DNA of 64,000 nucleotides, taken from Dipteris shenzhenensis. Lineage: Eukaryota > Polypodiophyta > Polypodiopsida > Gleicheniales. Below are positions 1-13,500 of the stretch, one piece after another. The notes under the pieces were generated by a model. It did not search any database. It was given only the letters and a program-made list of their open reading frames with translations, and was not told the DNA's origin. The stretch lies in the NCBI GenBank assembly GCA_047967505.1, contig CM106540.1; one strand, 5' to 3'. Within the stretch, counting starts at the first letter, position 1; every line of letters begins with the position of its first letter. The translations under genes were made by a program, and so were the position numbers.

Positions 1-3000
1 TTACTAGAATAGTCAAATTGGATGAAAAAGCAAGAGACAGTGTACTCCACAAATGATGAACATGTCTTACAGCCCAAGGAGGAGATATTGCATGGCACCC
101 TTAACACCAGTCTTTGTGAATCTCACATTTTAGGCCTAACTAGATCGCTGAATACTAGTTCTTCTTCACTTCGAGAAAGGAGAGGGCGCAATTTGCAACC
201 CTCTAGCTCATTCTTACTATATGCTTGCATTCTCTTGTACAAGTGTTTCTAACAATTCTTTTACAATCTTGAAAAGTTCCACTTTTTTGGCTTCCGAGTA
301 AGCAGCTAGCATTGAAGAGGGTTGCACCTCCTAGCTTGTCCCTTGTTATTTGTTTAACGTCCCCTTTATTTTCCTTCTTGATGACACATGTAGACGCTCT
401 TGATTCCAACATATCTTTATACCTCTAGTAGGGCTTGCCACAACTCCACTTCATCAACTTCCCCTATTTCAGCTAGCCTCTCAAAGTCACCTTGCTTCTT
501 GCTTTGAAGCTAATGAACTTCACCTCAATTGCCAGCTCAAGTCCAGAACATGGGCTTGTGAGCTCATGGAGAGGGAGAGCATCTCCTTATGAAATGCCAA
601 AGTCTCCTAAGGGAGGCAGATAAGCTCTAAAATTGGGCAAGTTTTTTCCTAGATAGTATGGATGTAATTGGAGTTGGTTCCAGCTAGTAAGGCCTATAGC
701 TTGTGGGTTGTAAGAATGGAGTGACAAGTGTGTGGCCTAGTTACATGACGCAATCTACCACTTCTCATGTTTAGGGTAGTGTGGGGAGGTGGTCATGTGT
801 CATACAATGAGTAGTCCCACAATTCATGTGCTACACATCGTGTTACATGGTGCCATTATCGTGTGATGAGTGGTGCCACTTGTCAAGCCATGTGTCATTT
901 TCATTAGTCTTTTCAAATCTCCACACTTCTCATGGTTTGTTTATTTAAACTCAATCTTGATTGATGCTAGACTTAGGTATACTAGCTTTTTGCTTTTGGA
1001 TATATATACTTTCTGACACACTGCCCTGCTTTGCCTTGCTTAGATCCTTTTTATAATAACTAGTGAGCTGGTTACACAAAGATTCGACACTTTCATGATC
1101 TGTAAGAATTTCCAACCACAAACCATACAAATATTCCATCCATGACTTCAAGCCATAACTAGTGAAGAAGGGCTTCTCTAGTATCAAGCCTTAAACACAA
1201 GCAGTATCCCTGGTGATAGGTCTATCCTATGAACCTCTCCATTGATCCTTATATGCTTTGACAAATTAGCTTCAATAACTTGCAATCCCAGTGCATATCT
1301 GTTTACAATGGAGGTATTTCCATACATGCAAAAGCCATGCAACAGATGTCAGAGTGTCACTCTTCTCATGTTTCAATGTCAGAGAGCATACACTATCCCG
1401 AGCCAAAATGATGGGTTTCCATGGATCACACTAACACTCAAAGATCTCACTCCTCTCTTGTGCAGGCAGGTAAATATAGAGACACACTCAGATCTGGGAG
1501 AACGTGCACAAAAATAGGCAGCAAAAAGTATATCATATCATAACAAGGACAGATCAAAGTACAAAACTGTCCCGAAGCATGCACCATGTAGGCAGCCTAG
1601 TGCTGGCTACCTACACCCTTATGGATGCATCAAAGTGAGCACCACAAAGTGGACAACTGCTGGTATCTCTCCCCCAAGTCTGTGTGCCTTATGAGGCTGC
1701 AGTGGATTGTTGAGGGAGTGGGCAATGAGCCCTGTTTTTTGGTTGCCTAACTCTCCCCAACCTTTCTTTTTGTTGGCCACAGCCCTTGTAACAGCCCAAC
1801 CAGGTCTGTATATTGGCCAACCTACGTCTGGAGATCTGGAGCACATCTGCCCTGGACACAGCTTCCATTTGGGCCTTTTCTCGTGTGGCCACACACTGCC
1901 AGCCTTAACAGCCCATGAGGGCTCTTGGACAGCCCCTCAAAGGGCTCTAATGTTAGGTATGCTATCCGCAAGAGATCCTTTATAGGTATGGCAGCCATTG
2001 GAGTTTTATCAAGCCATGGTTGCAAGACACAAGCTATTTCAAGCCTAGACTCCATGTTTGTGTTCCCGGAGGTGTGAATCAGGTGACTATTGCTCCTGCT
2101 GGACTGAAGTAGATACTCTGGTCTCTAATACCATGTCAGAATTAACAGCACTGATCTCGCTCCGCTCTTGTGCAAACAGATCTGGCTGAATACACAGCAA
2201 AGTAGGCAGCCAAAAAAAAAAATTTATCATGCTCCTCCAATTAGGGGAGACCTTTCTAAAGCACCACCAATGTCAAAGTTAAATTTAGTTTCTGCCACTC
2301 CTTCGATGGGCATGCACAAATGTCAATCTATAAAAAATGCTCTCATCTGAATTGACAAATTCTGACAAATTACAATGCTCCTTTCCTTTTAATTTTTCTG
2401 GTCATCTATAATTGTCACCCCTAACTGACCAACACCACCAAAATTGTTTGTGGGCTTTGTTTCAGCTGTTGATTACCTTTGTGGGTAATTCTACAAAAAA
2501 AGGCGAGCCTTTTTTCTAGCTTAGCTATTTTTGTCCACTAAACCTTATCCACGTAAATTTCTTGCAAGACACAATTCCAATGATAGGCCACTTTTAACCT
2601 TGCTAGCATATGGTGCTCACCCACCCTATCCTCAGTATATTCATGAAACAGAGGTGTCTAGTAGGAATGCAATAGCAATTAGTGTGCCTTCACCCTAAAG
2701 AAAGTATTTGCCCATCACCCTTTAAATATTAGCATATATCTGATATTGAAGACTAACAAAGTGATTCAATAGAAACATCTTCATCTGTGATAAATTCAGT
2801 AGCTTTCCTTCAAATATGCATCTTACAGCTTCATGAATCTTCAATAATAGAATCACCTAGCCAAGAAATTTCACAGTGAAATGAGAAACAAAGGTTACCT
2901 TCCATGGCTAGTACTACATCTACTTCATCACAGAATCTTATGTGAATCAAAGCTCACCATCCCTCACCTTGCTCTTCCTTTACCCCAAGGACTTGGCATC

Positions 3001-3916
3001 AAAATTCCATGCTAGCTTTTGCCCATAGTCTCAGCCCATTGTCAACTGCTCCAATATATTCCTTACAACCACCATCAGTGATGTAAAAATTTGGAGTGGT
3101 GGATTGTACCTCGATACATATGTTGATCTCAACCCAATACATGCTTGTCTGACAAAAGTTAACCTTGCAGGCATGAATTCCCTCATCAATTTGACCAATG
3201 TCAAACATTTCACTGAAAGTGTTTCAAGGTTCTGAAACGTAAGATCTCTGCGAAATGGCACTAAAACATCAAGGTGAAATGCCTGCTGCCTCAGAATTTC
3301 AGTTAAACGTTTCAAGATCCCCAAAACGTTTCATCATTTCACGAACCCAAAACATGTTTCTCAATGACTAAGCATTTGAGGGGTATTGTCATGCTCTACA
3401 TTTGGAAAGCTCAAACAAAAAAGTTACTAATGGTCTTGAACACTCTAATACTACTTGAAGTGCCTAACTGGCTCTCTAATACCTTGCAAAACCTTAGGTC
3501 ATAGTGCCAAAAATTAGGATCATAGTGCTCAAATCGATTTGAATTGAACAAGTATATCCTATACAACCACAACAATACCTGGTGTCAATAGGAGTTTAAG
3601 GCAAGCACCTTCTCTGACACCCAGAGGTTACTTGTGTTATTGTCTGTAGTGCCCGCATATATGAGGCACACTTAGTCCATTTTGTATTCGAAGCTCACTA
3701 GAAGAAGAAGAAGAAGAAGAAGAAGAAAAAGGCTATCTCCCTCTCTCTATGTGTTTTATTCATAAGAGAGCTTATACACACAAATACCTCACTTGAGATT
3801 GTTTTCAATCAAGGGTACTCCAAAAACTAAGGGCAACAACTGGAAGAAAAAAAAAACTAAAGGGAAAATGAAAGCTAAAAGGCAAGAAAACGGATTTCGA
3901 CTGTTATAAGTATTAC
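1..3916. other. Intron 8 of the WDR82-like gene (part); no gene recognised
   Basis: Follows the exon 8 donor at 3916 and runs off the window start. No C-terminal WD40 exon is found on the minus strand. ORFs here are short and without family features. Two sub-regions (about 1420-1550 and 2140-2235) share scattered similarity (a 'tcttgtgca...gcagc' pattern) and may be remnants of one repeat family. Confidence 0.5.
3701..3726. repeat. (GAA)n trinucleotide microsatellite
   Basis: About eight perfect GAA units followed by an A-run, in an intron of the WDR82-like gene. Confidence 0.95.
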
Positions 3917-5545
3917 CTGATATAACAAATTGACCATCTGGACTAAAAGATGCCTCTAATACACCTCCCTCTGGGTTTGGCTCCAATGTAAATCCATGCA
4001 ACTGCATGTTTTAACAATCACAATAAAGTCAGCAAATGTATCTTGTATAAAATGCCAATTATTAAATGCAACATGCCTCCTAAAACAATTAAGCCTACCT
4101 TCATGCTCCTTTGACCTGTCCATTTGTATGTAAAGGATTTAAATAAATTCCTTTGAGATTATAATCGCTTAGTATTGACCCTAGCATGTTAAACCCTTAC
4201 TCAATAACGCACAAAGAATCCATACAAATTGCTGAGTTAAACATGCAAAAAGGTACATCAAATACAACCATTAGTAAGATTTTGCAGGATTAAGACAATA
4301 ATGCACATGTTTCACCTATATCTAAAAATTGAGAAAATCTCCACATACAAAATTTATCATGCATTAGTAGTAGTCCAAGGCAAATGTAAGGAAATAACAG
4401 AAACTGTTAAAAATGTAAAAAACAAGACTCGCCAGAAATCCTCAAAAGACGCTTACATCAATCATTTTTAGAATCATGAAAGGTAGTCACAAGCCAAACT
4501 TATGTTAGATTGAATAGTCTTATAATTCTTTAAAATCAAAGCAAAAACAATGGGAATCGGGAATCATGCAGTTCACATGTATAAATTACACAAATTGTCA
4601 TGGCTAAGAATTTTCCTTGTTAAAGTTTTCCTTACAGTTTCAATATCCCTGATGAGGATTTGGTCGCGGACTCTATGTGCACCCAAGTTGTAACAATGGG
4701 GTGAAGACTTTAACAAAGGCCCAACCCACAAGCAACCATGGTTAGGTGACCTATTCTAGTTAAGGAGAGCTCAAACCAATTCAATCAGAACCGGAGGTGT
4801 AATCAACATATTATCACTGCCACCAATATACACATCTTCGCCTACATGTCTCTCCAAGTGACACACAGAGCCGCTAGAGAGCCTAACATGGTACATGCCC
4901 AAATTAGGTGCATGTTTTTGGATGTGTGCTAGAAACTTCAAAACAACACAATCCCATAAGGTGGCATGGATTGAGGTTATAGGTGTGGGGCAACTTGCCA
5001 AGATGTGCACCGTTTTTGCACACTATTGATGCACTCTTTTACATATAGGAGGGTCCAGCCTACCTCTACATGGCCAGTTTTTATAACTTTGTATCTCACA
5101 CATGTTTTAAAATTTTCATTTTTTGATCAAATTTCATGCACTTAGCAGTTAACTCCACTAGAGTAATGAAGACATGAATGGCAAAGCACTCTACTTGCAA
5201 AACCCAGAAATGCCTAGGTAGGTTTGCTAGACCAAACAATGAAGGGAACGATTTGGCCAAAGGACATGTCACATGTATCCACTTACTTTCAATGAAGGGG
5301 ATAGGGGCTAATTGACGAAGGCCAGAGATGGCAGGAGAGGGGGAAGAGGAGAAGGGAGAGAAGGAGGAGAGAGAGAGATAGGAGGGAAAGGGATAGAGAG
5401 AGAGAGAGAGAGCTTTGGCCATGTCACATGTATCCACTTACTTTCAATGAAGGGGATAGGGGCTAATTGACGAAGGCCAGAGATGGCAGAAGAGGGGGAA
5501 GAGGAGAAGGGAGAGAAGGAGGAGAGAGAGAGATAGGAGGGAAAG

Positions 5546-5587
<42 letters not shown>

Positions 5588-7480
5588 GGGGAGAGAGTGT
5601 AGGTAGGACATAGGAGGAAGGAGTTGGGAATGATAGGATTAGATGTCACATCAAAAGGTGCTACAATTGAGTGGTGGATGGAGACTTATATAGTCCCTCC
5701 ACATGTTGTAGAAAAGGGATATGGAAAGATTTGGAGGAGATAGAGAAGAAGAAGGGAGAGAAAGAAAAGAAAGAAAGAAAGAAAGAAATTTTATTAGAGT
5801 CTTCGGAAGACCGATGGGTCTATGAGACTGAAAGAAAACCTGATACAAATCACAGTAAGGGTGGAGCTACTAAACGAGCATCATCACCCGTGCTGAGTCC
5901 TAAGTCTGATTATACATAATCAAATACATCTGGGTGTGAATGAAAAGAAAAAAGACTAAAGCGGAGCGAAATCCTCCGTATGTCATGTCGCCTTGGCTGA
6001 TGCATAGCCGGTGATGAGACGCTGGCGTCTGTCAAGGGGTGCCGTGCGTCTCGATCTCCTAGAGGGCGACCCTGCCTGATCCTCGAACTCCTTATGTATC
6101 CCTCGTCTCATCCCTGAGGGCTGACTCCCATGTGTAGCCACGGACTATCGGTAGTGGATGTTTTGGGCTCTGGTGCGTCTCCGTGTAAAAGACTATGTCT
6201 CGTCCTGTGTAAGATTCCGAGAAGTTCCCTGGGTCTGACAATAAGGTACCATTACAGTTTCAAATGGTGCAAGCTAGGGTCTCGGAAACCTGAGTCTCAT
6301 AGGTCCCGTTCCCCTAGGGGGCACGGGTGGAAGCCGAACGGGTGCCAGTCAACAACCTACCATCTCAAACCACGGCCCATTTTCAATCCTTGCAGGCAAC
6401 ATCCCGCTGCTGGAGAAGAGCTCGTCGCTCCTCAATCTATAGCGGTGTCAAATCCTCATCCATAGACAGGGTGGGATGCTCTCGTAGAGCGGCTCAACGT
6501 CGGAGTGTCGCTAGTCGAGCATGTGAATCTTTGAAGCGGATGACTAGGGACTGCTCTCGGTTGGGGTCTCTCCCAACACACCATGCTTCCTCTATGCCGT
6601 GGTCGAAGACCCCCATGGTGGTGGTCACAAAGGTGATCGCCTCCTCCATGGGCGTCGTCGTGGTGCTGGTGTTGTCTCGTGTGATCCCTCGTATCCGGAT
6701 GTTGAGGCCTTTGAAGCCCTCTGTTGCTGCTCCTGTATGACTGCTGAAACTGTTGCCTTTGCGAGCTCCCGTTTCACCACGTCCATTCAATTCCCATCCG
6801 GACCAGGATATCTTAGGTCCCTACCAGATGCTTGGGACTCCCTATTGGCTGAGATACACAGGATTCGGGCCCGTCAAGCAGATCTGACACATTACACTCA
6901 GGAGCAGGCTCGATACACCCAAGAGCAGGCCTGCATTATACACGAGCAGGACACCCTTATTCAGGGACTCAGACACGACATCACACAGCTCCGAGAGGAG
7001 GTCCCTGAGAGCAACGCCTGGAGGGACCCTAGTCACAGAGATGGAGGCACAGATAGCCACAATACAGTTAGCTATAGTAGAGATGACTAGATGGGATGAA
7101 GGTGGGCTGCTGAGGTTGTACTGATGGTAGGGACAACGTGATATGGACAGAGGAGTGGTGTGTAGGAGTAGCGAGGCCGGACGAGGCGATAAAGGGTGGC
7201 TGACTGAGAGGTAGAGGGGATACGAGGGAGAAGTACTGTGGAGCCGTGGTTGATGGGGCTAGTGATGGGGCTACTGGGGAGGAGGCCTGTGATGATGTAG
7301 GAGAGGGGGAGGGGAGAGGTGGCGTAGATGATGAGGCGAATGCGGATGATGGTGGCGAAGTGGTGGTGGTAATCATAGAGGTCGAGGCTGTGGTGAGCGG
7401 CATGGGCTTCGGGTGGGCTCCTTTCTTCTGGGCCGTGGGAAAAGGGGGAAGAGGAGGGACAAGAGAGAGAATGAGGTAGA

Positions 7481-7533
<53 letters not shown>

Positions 7534-10500
7534 AGCAGGTAGCAGGAAGGAGGTGGAAGAGTAGATAGGATTAGATGTCACATCAAAAAGTACATAGTAG
7601 GGGGTGGATGGGAACTTATATAGTCCCTCCACATTTTCCACCTAAAGGGCCTCAAAAAGGACCTCTAACTTGGCCCCTTTTTCCCCTTCATTACAGCCAC
7701 CCCTTCCCATAGAATTTTGCCCTCAAAATTTCTTAACATGGCTGTCCAAAAAGTGCAGCAAAACAGCAACTACTAATCAATCCAGTAAATGCTTTCTGGC
7801 TGCCATGAAGTTTCATCCTCAGGGAGTCCCTGCCACTTGATAAGATACTCTACGTAGGCCTTGTTTCGGAGCACATGGTCTGTGAAACCCACGATGCGCT
7901 CCGAGACATAGAGGATGTGGCCCTCTTCATCCATAGGTGGCAACTCAAGAAGAACATGGACATGCTGTCCAACATGTGGTTTCAGCAAAGACACATGGAA
8001 AACATCATGGATCTTGGAGGTACTGGGTAGCTCCAACTGATATGCTACCTCTCCCACCTTGCGGATGATCATGTAAGGACTGTAATACCTATGAGCAAGC
8101 TTTGTGTTGGTATTACCTTTCAGCGAGGCATAACGGTTCTTATGGAGATGCAAATGCACATAATCTCCCTCTTTGAAAGACAAATATCTCTTGCGTTCAT
8201 CTGCGTATTTCTTTTGCTTGGTTTGGGCATCCTACATATTCTTTTTTGCCAATTGCAAAAGGGCATCCATCCTCTCCCAGTCATTCCGTGCTTGCTGATT
8301 TTTCACAACCATGTCAGCAATTGAAGAAGGCATCCCGACCTTGCATCCGTACATTGCTTCAAACGGGCTCATGCCAATAAAGAGATGCTTGGTACTGTTG
8401 TAGCAAACTTCAGCAAGTGCCAACCCTTTATCCCAAGACTAATGAGTATCATGACAAAAGTGCCTCAAATAAAGTGCCAACCCTTTATCCCAAGACTTCT
8501 TAGTGTCGTGACAAAAGTGCCTCAAATATTCCTCCACCCATTTGTTCACCCTTTCTGACTGTCCATCAATCTCAGAATGGTAAGCAGTGCTAGGTGTGAG
8601 TAAAGTACCCACTGCTGTAAATATCTCCTGCCAAAAGTGCCCATAACTTGTGCATCTCTGTCACTCACAATTTCCTGAGGGAAACCATGATGCTTAAAGA
8701 CATGCTCAATGAATTGCCAAGCAACCTATGATGCTGAATACCGGGTCTTCGTGGGTATGAAATGGGCCTGCTTTGTCATTCTATCCCCCACAACAAAAAT
8801 GTTGTCCCATCCCCTCTTTGTAGAAGGCAATCCTGTGATGAAATACATTGCTATGTTCGTCCATTTGCCTTCTAGAATGGATAATGGTTGCAAGAGACCT
8901 GCGGGTAATTTGCTGTCCACTTTATTTTGTTGGCAAGGCAAGCATTCAACCATGTATTTAACCACATCTCTCCACATGCCTTCCCAGGTAAAGTTCTTTC
9001 ATATGTTTTAGTCATACCGCAAGTCTAGCCATAGGAGAGGAGTGCATTTCTTGCAAAACCAACTGGCGGTATTTTGAGTATGGCACTAAATAAATCCTGT
9101 CTTGGCACCACAACAGCCCATTATGCAATTTGAAATCCAGATGACCTTGACTAGAAGGCTTCTACAAATCTGAAAATATGGGAGCTGCCTTAGAATTCTG
9201 CATATACCTTCCTGAATGCCAGGATTCCACTCCTGATATAGGGTAGACATAGTAGACAAATTGCAAGCCGAGTGGGGGACAAGGCATCTGCAACCACATT
9301 TTCCTTCCTTTTTCTGTACTCCATGTCAAAATCATAGGATTGGACTGCAGCAAACCACCTCTTCTGCTTAAATATGCTACCCCCCTAAGATACTAACACA
9401 TTCAATGTGTAGAGGGCATGCTCCTTCCTAAGCTGTGTCTGACTAAAGGTGTTCACTGACGGAGCCATAGAAACATGCAGCCCTGGCTGAGTCTGCCTTC
9501 TAAAGGCATTCCTCTAAAAAGATGGTGCAGTAAAAGCCTGAGAAGAGGGCTGACCTCTTTCCCAGCTGCCCATATAACCCAAAACTAGATCCAAGCACGC
9601 TCACGGGTACAGTACTGAATGAATGCATACCCAAAGGTCGGCCTAGTATAGACGGCCCAGCTTGCGTAGAAGGAGGAAACTATGAGCCAAAAGGTGACCT
9701 AGTATCTATCAAAGAAAGTGCTCTGTGACACAGAAAAAGCATCACCCAAATCAGTGTAATCCCCATGCTGGGATGCATGCTCGGCGTGCATCAGCCATAA
9801 ACCCTCTGCATGCTTGAGAACTCATCATCGCTATCTTACTGATCCCCATGCTAGGGTGCGGGCTGCTTACCCTTATACTGAATAGCAATGGCAGATGTGA
9901 TCTGCTGTCCCATCTGGTATCCTGCATAGCCATGGCTGTGGTAAGCTACTCGCTGTACTCCTGCCCTATCTGGCAGAAAGCACCCTGGACAATAGAGGAA
10001 AGGGCATCCAAAAACTGTGTCTGTGCTGCCTGTGCTTCCCAGGATGCAGGAGAGAGAGGCTGAGTGGAAGGAACCTCTGTAACACCAGTGGATGCAACCA
10101 CTGTGGCAGGCACTTGCTCATACTGAGTAGCCTCATCACTATCATGCAATATATCAGGAGGGGCACACTTCGATGGCATGGTGACTGGCCTTGGAGAGAG
10201 GAGCTCAAATGTAGGCAAAGAGACATGGACAGCAATTCCTTGCTGTAATGAACACCTTAGATAGTGTGTGGAACCACAATGGAGAGGCTCAAGAGAAAGT
10301 TCATCAAAGAAGCTCCAACACAAAATAGGGCTGTGGAAAGCCCTTAAAGAGGCCGGAAAATTATGAGTTTTTGACTTTTTTTTCGGCCGGGGGGGGGGGG
10401 GGGGGGAGGGGGAGGGGGGCTAGGTTACCTAGGACAGTCAGTCCACTGACCTAAAGACCTCTAGGATAGTTAGAACAGGTAGTTAGTCTAACCTAACCTA

Positions 10501-13500
10501 GCCATGACTTAATCTCACCCTAGAGAAGTTGAGCTAACCTAACCCCAACTAACTAACTTGACCCAAATTAACTAGGCCTAACCAAACCTAAACCACACCC
10601 TACCTACTAACCTAACCAACCAAACTAACCCCATGTTAGTCTAACCTAGGAAACAAATCTTGTAGGCTAAGGTTTGTAGGGCGGGGAGAAAAAACAAAAA
10701 AAGGAAAGCGGTGAGGGCATCTGTAGGGCGGCGCACGAGCACGGGCAGGAGCGGCGGCAAGGACGTTGCACGGGCGGCGACGAGGGCAATCACGTAGTAG
10801 GCGATGGCCAGGGATCAATTGGCTCGACGGGAGATCACACAGCAAGCGACGAACAAGGGTTGACTAACTCGACGGGCGGCCGGCTCGACTATCACAAGCA
10901 GACGGAAGGCATCACGTACTCCCTAAAAATGGAAGGCTGGTTTTAGTTCGGTTCCTCTAGTCCGGTCCAAACCGTCTACAATGCCAACATCCCATCGTTG
11001 ATGCTTTTGTCGCTGTGTGTATTGGTCACTACAAAAGGAGCAAGGAAATAAAGGTGCCAGAACTATGCTCTTATACAATGCAATGAAGGGGATAGGGACT
11101 AAGTGGTGAAGGCCAGAGATGGCAAGAGAGGGGGAGAGGGGAGAAGAAGGAGGAGAGAGAGAGATAGGAGGGAAAGGGGTAGAGGGAGAGGAAGAGGAAG
11201 AGGAAGAGGAAGAGGAAGAGAGAGAGACAGAGAGAGAGAATAGGCAGCATGTAGGAGGAAGGAGGTGGGAGTGATAGGATTAGATGTCACATCAAAAGGT
11301 GCTACAATGAGTGGTGGATGGAGACTTACATAGTCAATCCACATGTCCCACCTAAAATCCCTCTAAAAGGCCTCTAAATTCGACCATTTCCCCCCCTTCA
11401 TTACATTACTATTCTGGCTGCTGGAGTAATGCATCCACTACTATCCTGGCCTAGTGGAGTAATGCTTAACAAGAAGGGACAAAACTTATTCTACTTGTTT
11501 TAAAGGTTCAACTTTCAATAATTCAGAGATGCTATTTTGGACTTTAGTTTGTCGTAACTTGTGAAAAGACAAAGGACAGATAACTCCTATCCCTTCCAAA
11601 AATATTCATAAAACTCAAAGGTATGCTTAATTCATTACCGAAAATTCACTTGAAGTCAACCATAGCTATGGTGCCATTTCGACCCCAGGTCAGACCAACT
11701 AGGACGCAGTCACCGAGCATCGAGCATGGATAGCAAGAGTGGCAGTCGAGCACCGTTTTGTAGTAATGGGTGCAGATTATTCCAGGGTATCGACCTATAG
11801 GTGAGTAGCAGTGAGCACACCGAGCAGGTGCTAAAATGAAAGGCGGTTCATAGTTAGAAACTAAGTTGTAACAGAAGGACAAGAGAGCAGTGTGCCAAGT
11901 TCTCTTCCTCCAAGTTAGGGAGTGTTCATTGCAAGTTGAGGTGGCTTGGTTGTACACAGTGATTCTGATTCATTGAATGAGCAATGGTCTCTCTTTTTGG
12001 TTTTACTTGTTGCGTTCTCTTTGTCGCTTTCCAAAGAAATTGCCCTAGCTTTTGTGTGAACTTCTCCAAATGCTGAGAATCCGAGTCAAACTCATCTTTA
12101 GTTGCTTACTTTTGCCCACACTACCCAATGCTTATGCATGGTCTTGCTATTCCTTTAAGCTGTCCTTTAGTTGTTGATTGTTGTCCTTCCTCCCTTGGTG
12201 CTTCCTAAAATTGCCCATCATGTTACAACAAACACGTGATAAATTATGAACCAAAATTTCTACTTTTAACAAGACTATGACATGGATTGAGCCAGTAATT
12301 ACAGCATCTATTTGGGAATCTGAATCCAGAAAAAGAATTTTCTGCCTCCAGAAAATTAAGAACGTAGTCAACACTCACTCTCCACTCCCCTTTTTTATCC
12401 TCGTTCACCTCTATTTGAGCCCCGGTACGGTAATCGATACTACATGACCATATTAATTTAAAACTTCCTCACAGACAGTTTTTCTTTTATTTCCAAAACA
12501 CAATTCATTCCTTAGATGTTGGAAGGAAAAAATGGTTTTGGATCTCCCTATTTGCCTTTTCATCAAGCTATGCAGCTTGATCAAAAAACTATTGTGATAC
12601 TCAAGAAGAAGCAATTCCAATGTATGCATATACGTAAAGAAAAAATATGCATAGCCTCACATAGTTGCAAAATTTCTGTCCATAGGGCTGCAACAAAGTG
12701 CTATCATGACACCATTGTTAAGAGACTTTAAACAGCTTCAATTGCAACGAAAAATTATTTTACATTAATAATTTTACAAGCTTTCACATAAGACCTGATG
12801 CATGCATGGGCATCCTTCAGCAAACTTGAGTTACACATCTCAATTCTGGAAAGGAAGAACATTCCGGCTTTCCTTAAGGTCCTAGAATACAAGAGTGGTG
12901 CCTCACCTTCTTGCCACTATACGCATCAAGTACATACACATGGCTGCTTGTAGTAGATAAGAGCATCATTTTCCCATCATTACTAAATTTCATCCCTGAG
13001 ACCTCCGCAGTATCACCGCCTACAAGAAATGTGTCAAAAGGTCCCTGATATTGAAAATTACATCAGAGCTATATTAGTATTGTTTTGGTAACTATATAAT
13101 CATCATACACACAATGAAAAATACTACAAATTGCAAAAACTATGACAGAAAAGGAGACCTTGTCATATGATCTAGCATCAAAAAGTTTGATAGCTCCCCC
13201 CTCCATAGCTACTGCAAATACCAAACCCTGTTGATCATAAGCCACCGATGGTCTTCCACGAACCCGAAGCAGGCCCTGCTAAGCACACTTTCACGGTGAG
13301 ATTTAAAAGGCAGGTGTTTCAACTTAGTGTCAAACAATGAACACCTTCTTAGACTTTCTAGCTAAGCAATCTACCTTTGATTACTTTGAATGAAAAAACT
13401 GTGAAAGCAATTTTCATTGTATGGTTCAAAGCAGCATTAAGTGAAAATGGATGCCCTTAAGAATAGAAGATGACCTACACATCTACCTTACCTGGCAAGC

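Larger units (their letters stand above)
4002..12906 (-). other. Intron 7 of the WDR82-like gene (8.9 kb), retroelement-filled
   Basis: Bounded by the exon 7 donor (AAGAAG/GTGAGG) and the exon 8 acceptor (ACATGCAG/TTGCATGG). It contains a decayed chromovirus in the same (minus) orientation as the gene, three related LTR-promoter blocks, a 155-bp tandem duplication and a CTAACC-rich tract. Stretches 4010-5260 and 11410-12900 show no coding or repeat structure I can name. Confidence 0.85.

Noticed and set aside
2118-2140. PBS-like TGGTATTAGAGAC on the minus strand after TGACA, suggesting an LTR end
   Set aside because: No partner LTR, polypurine tract or coding remnant could be tied to it; left as weak.
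2999-3324. Minus-strand ORFs as the missing last exon of the WDR82-like gene
   Set aside because: They lack WD40 sequence and no suitable acceptor and phase were found; the exon is more likely beyond the window.
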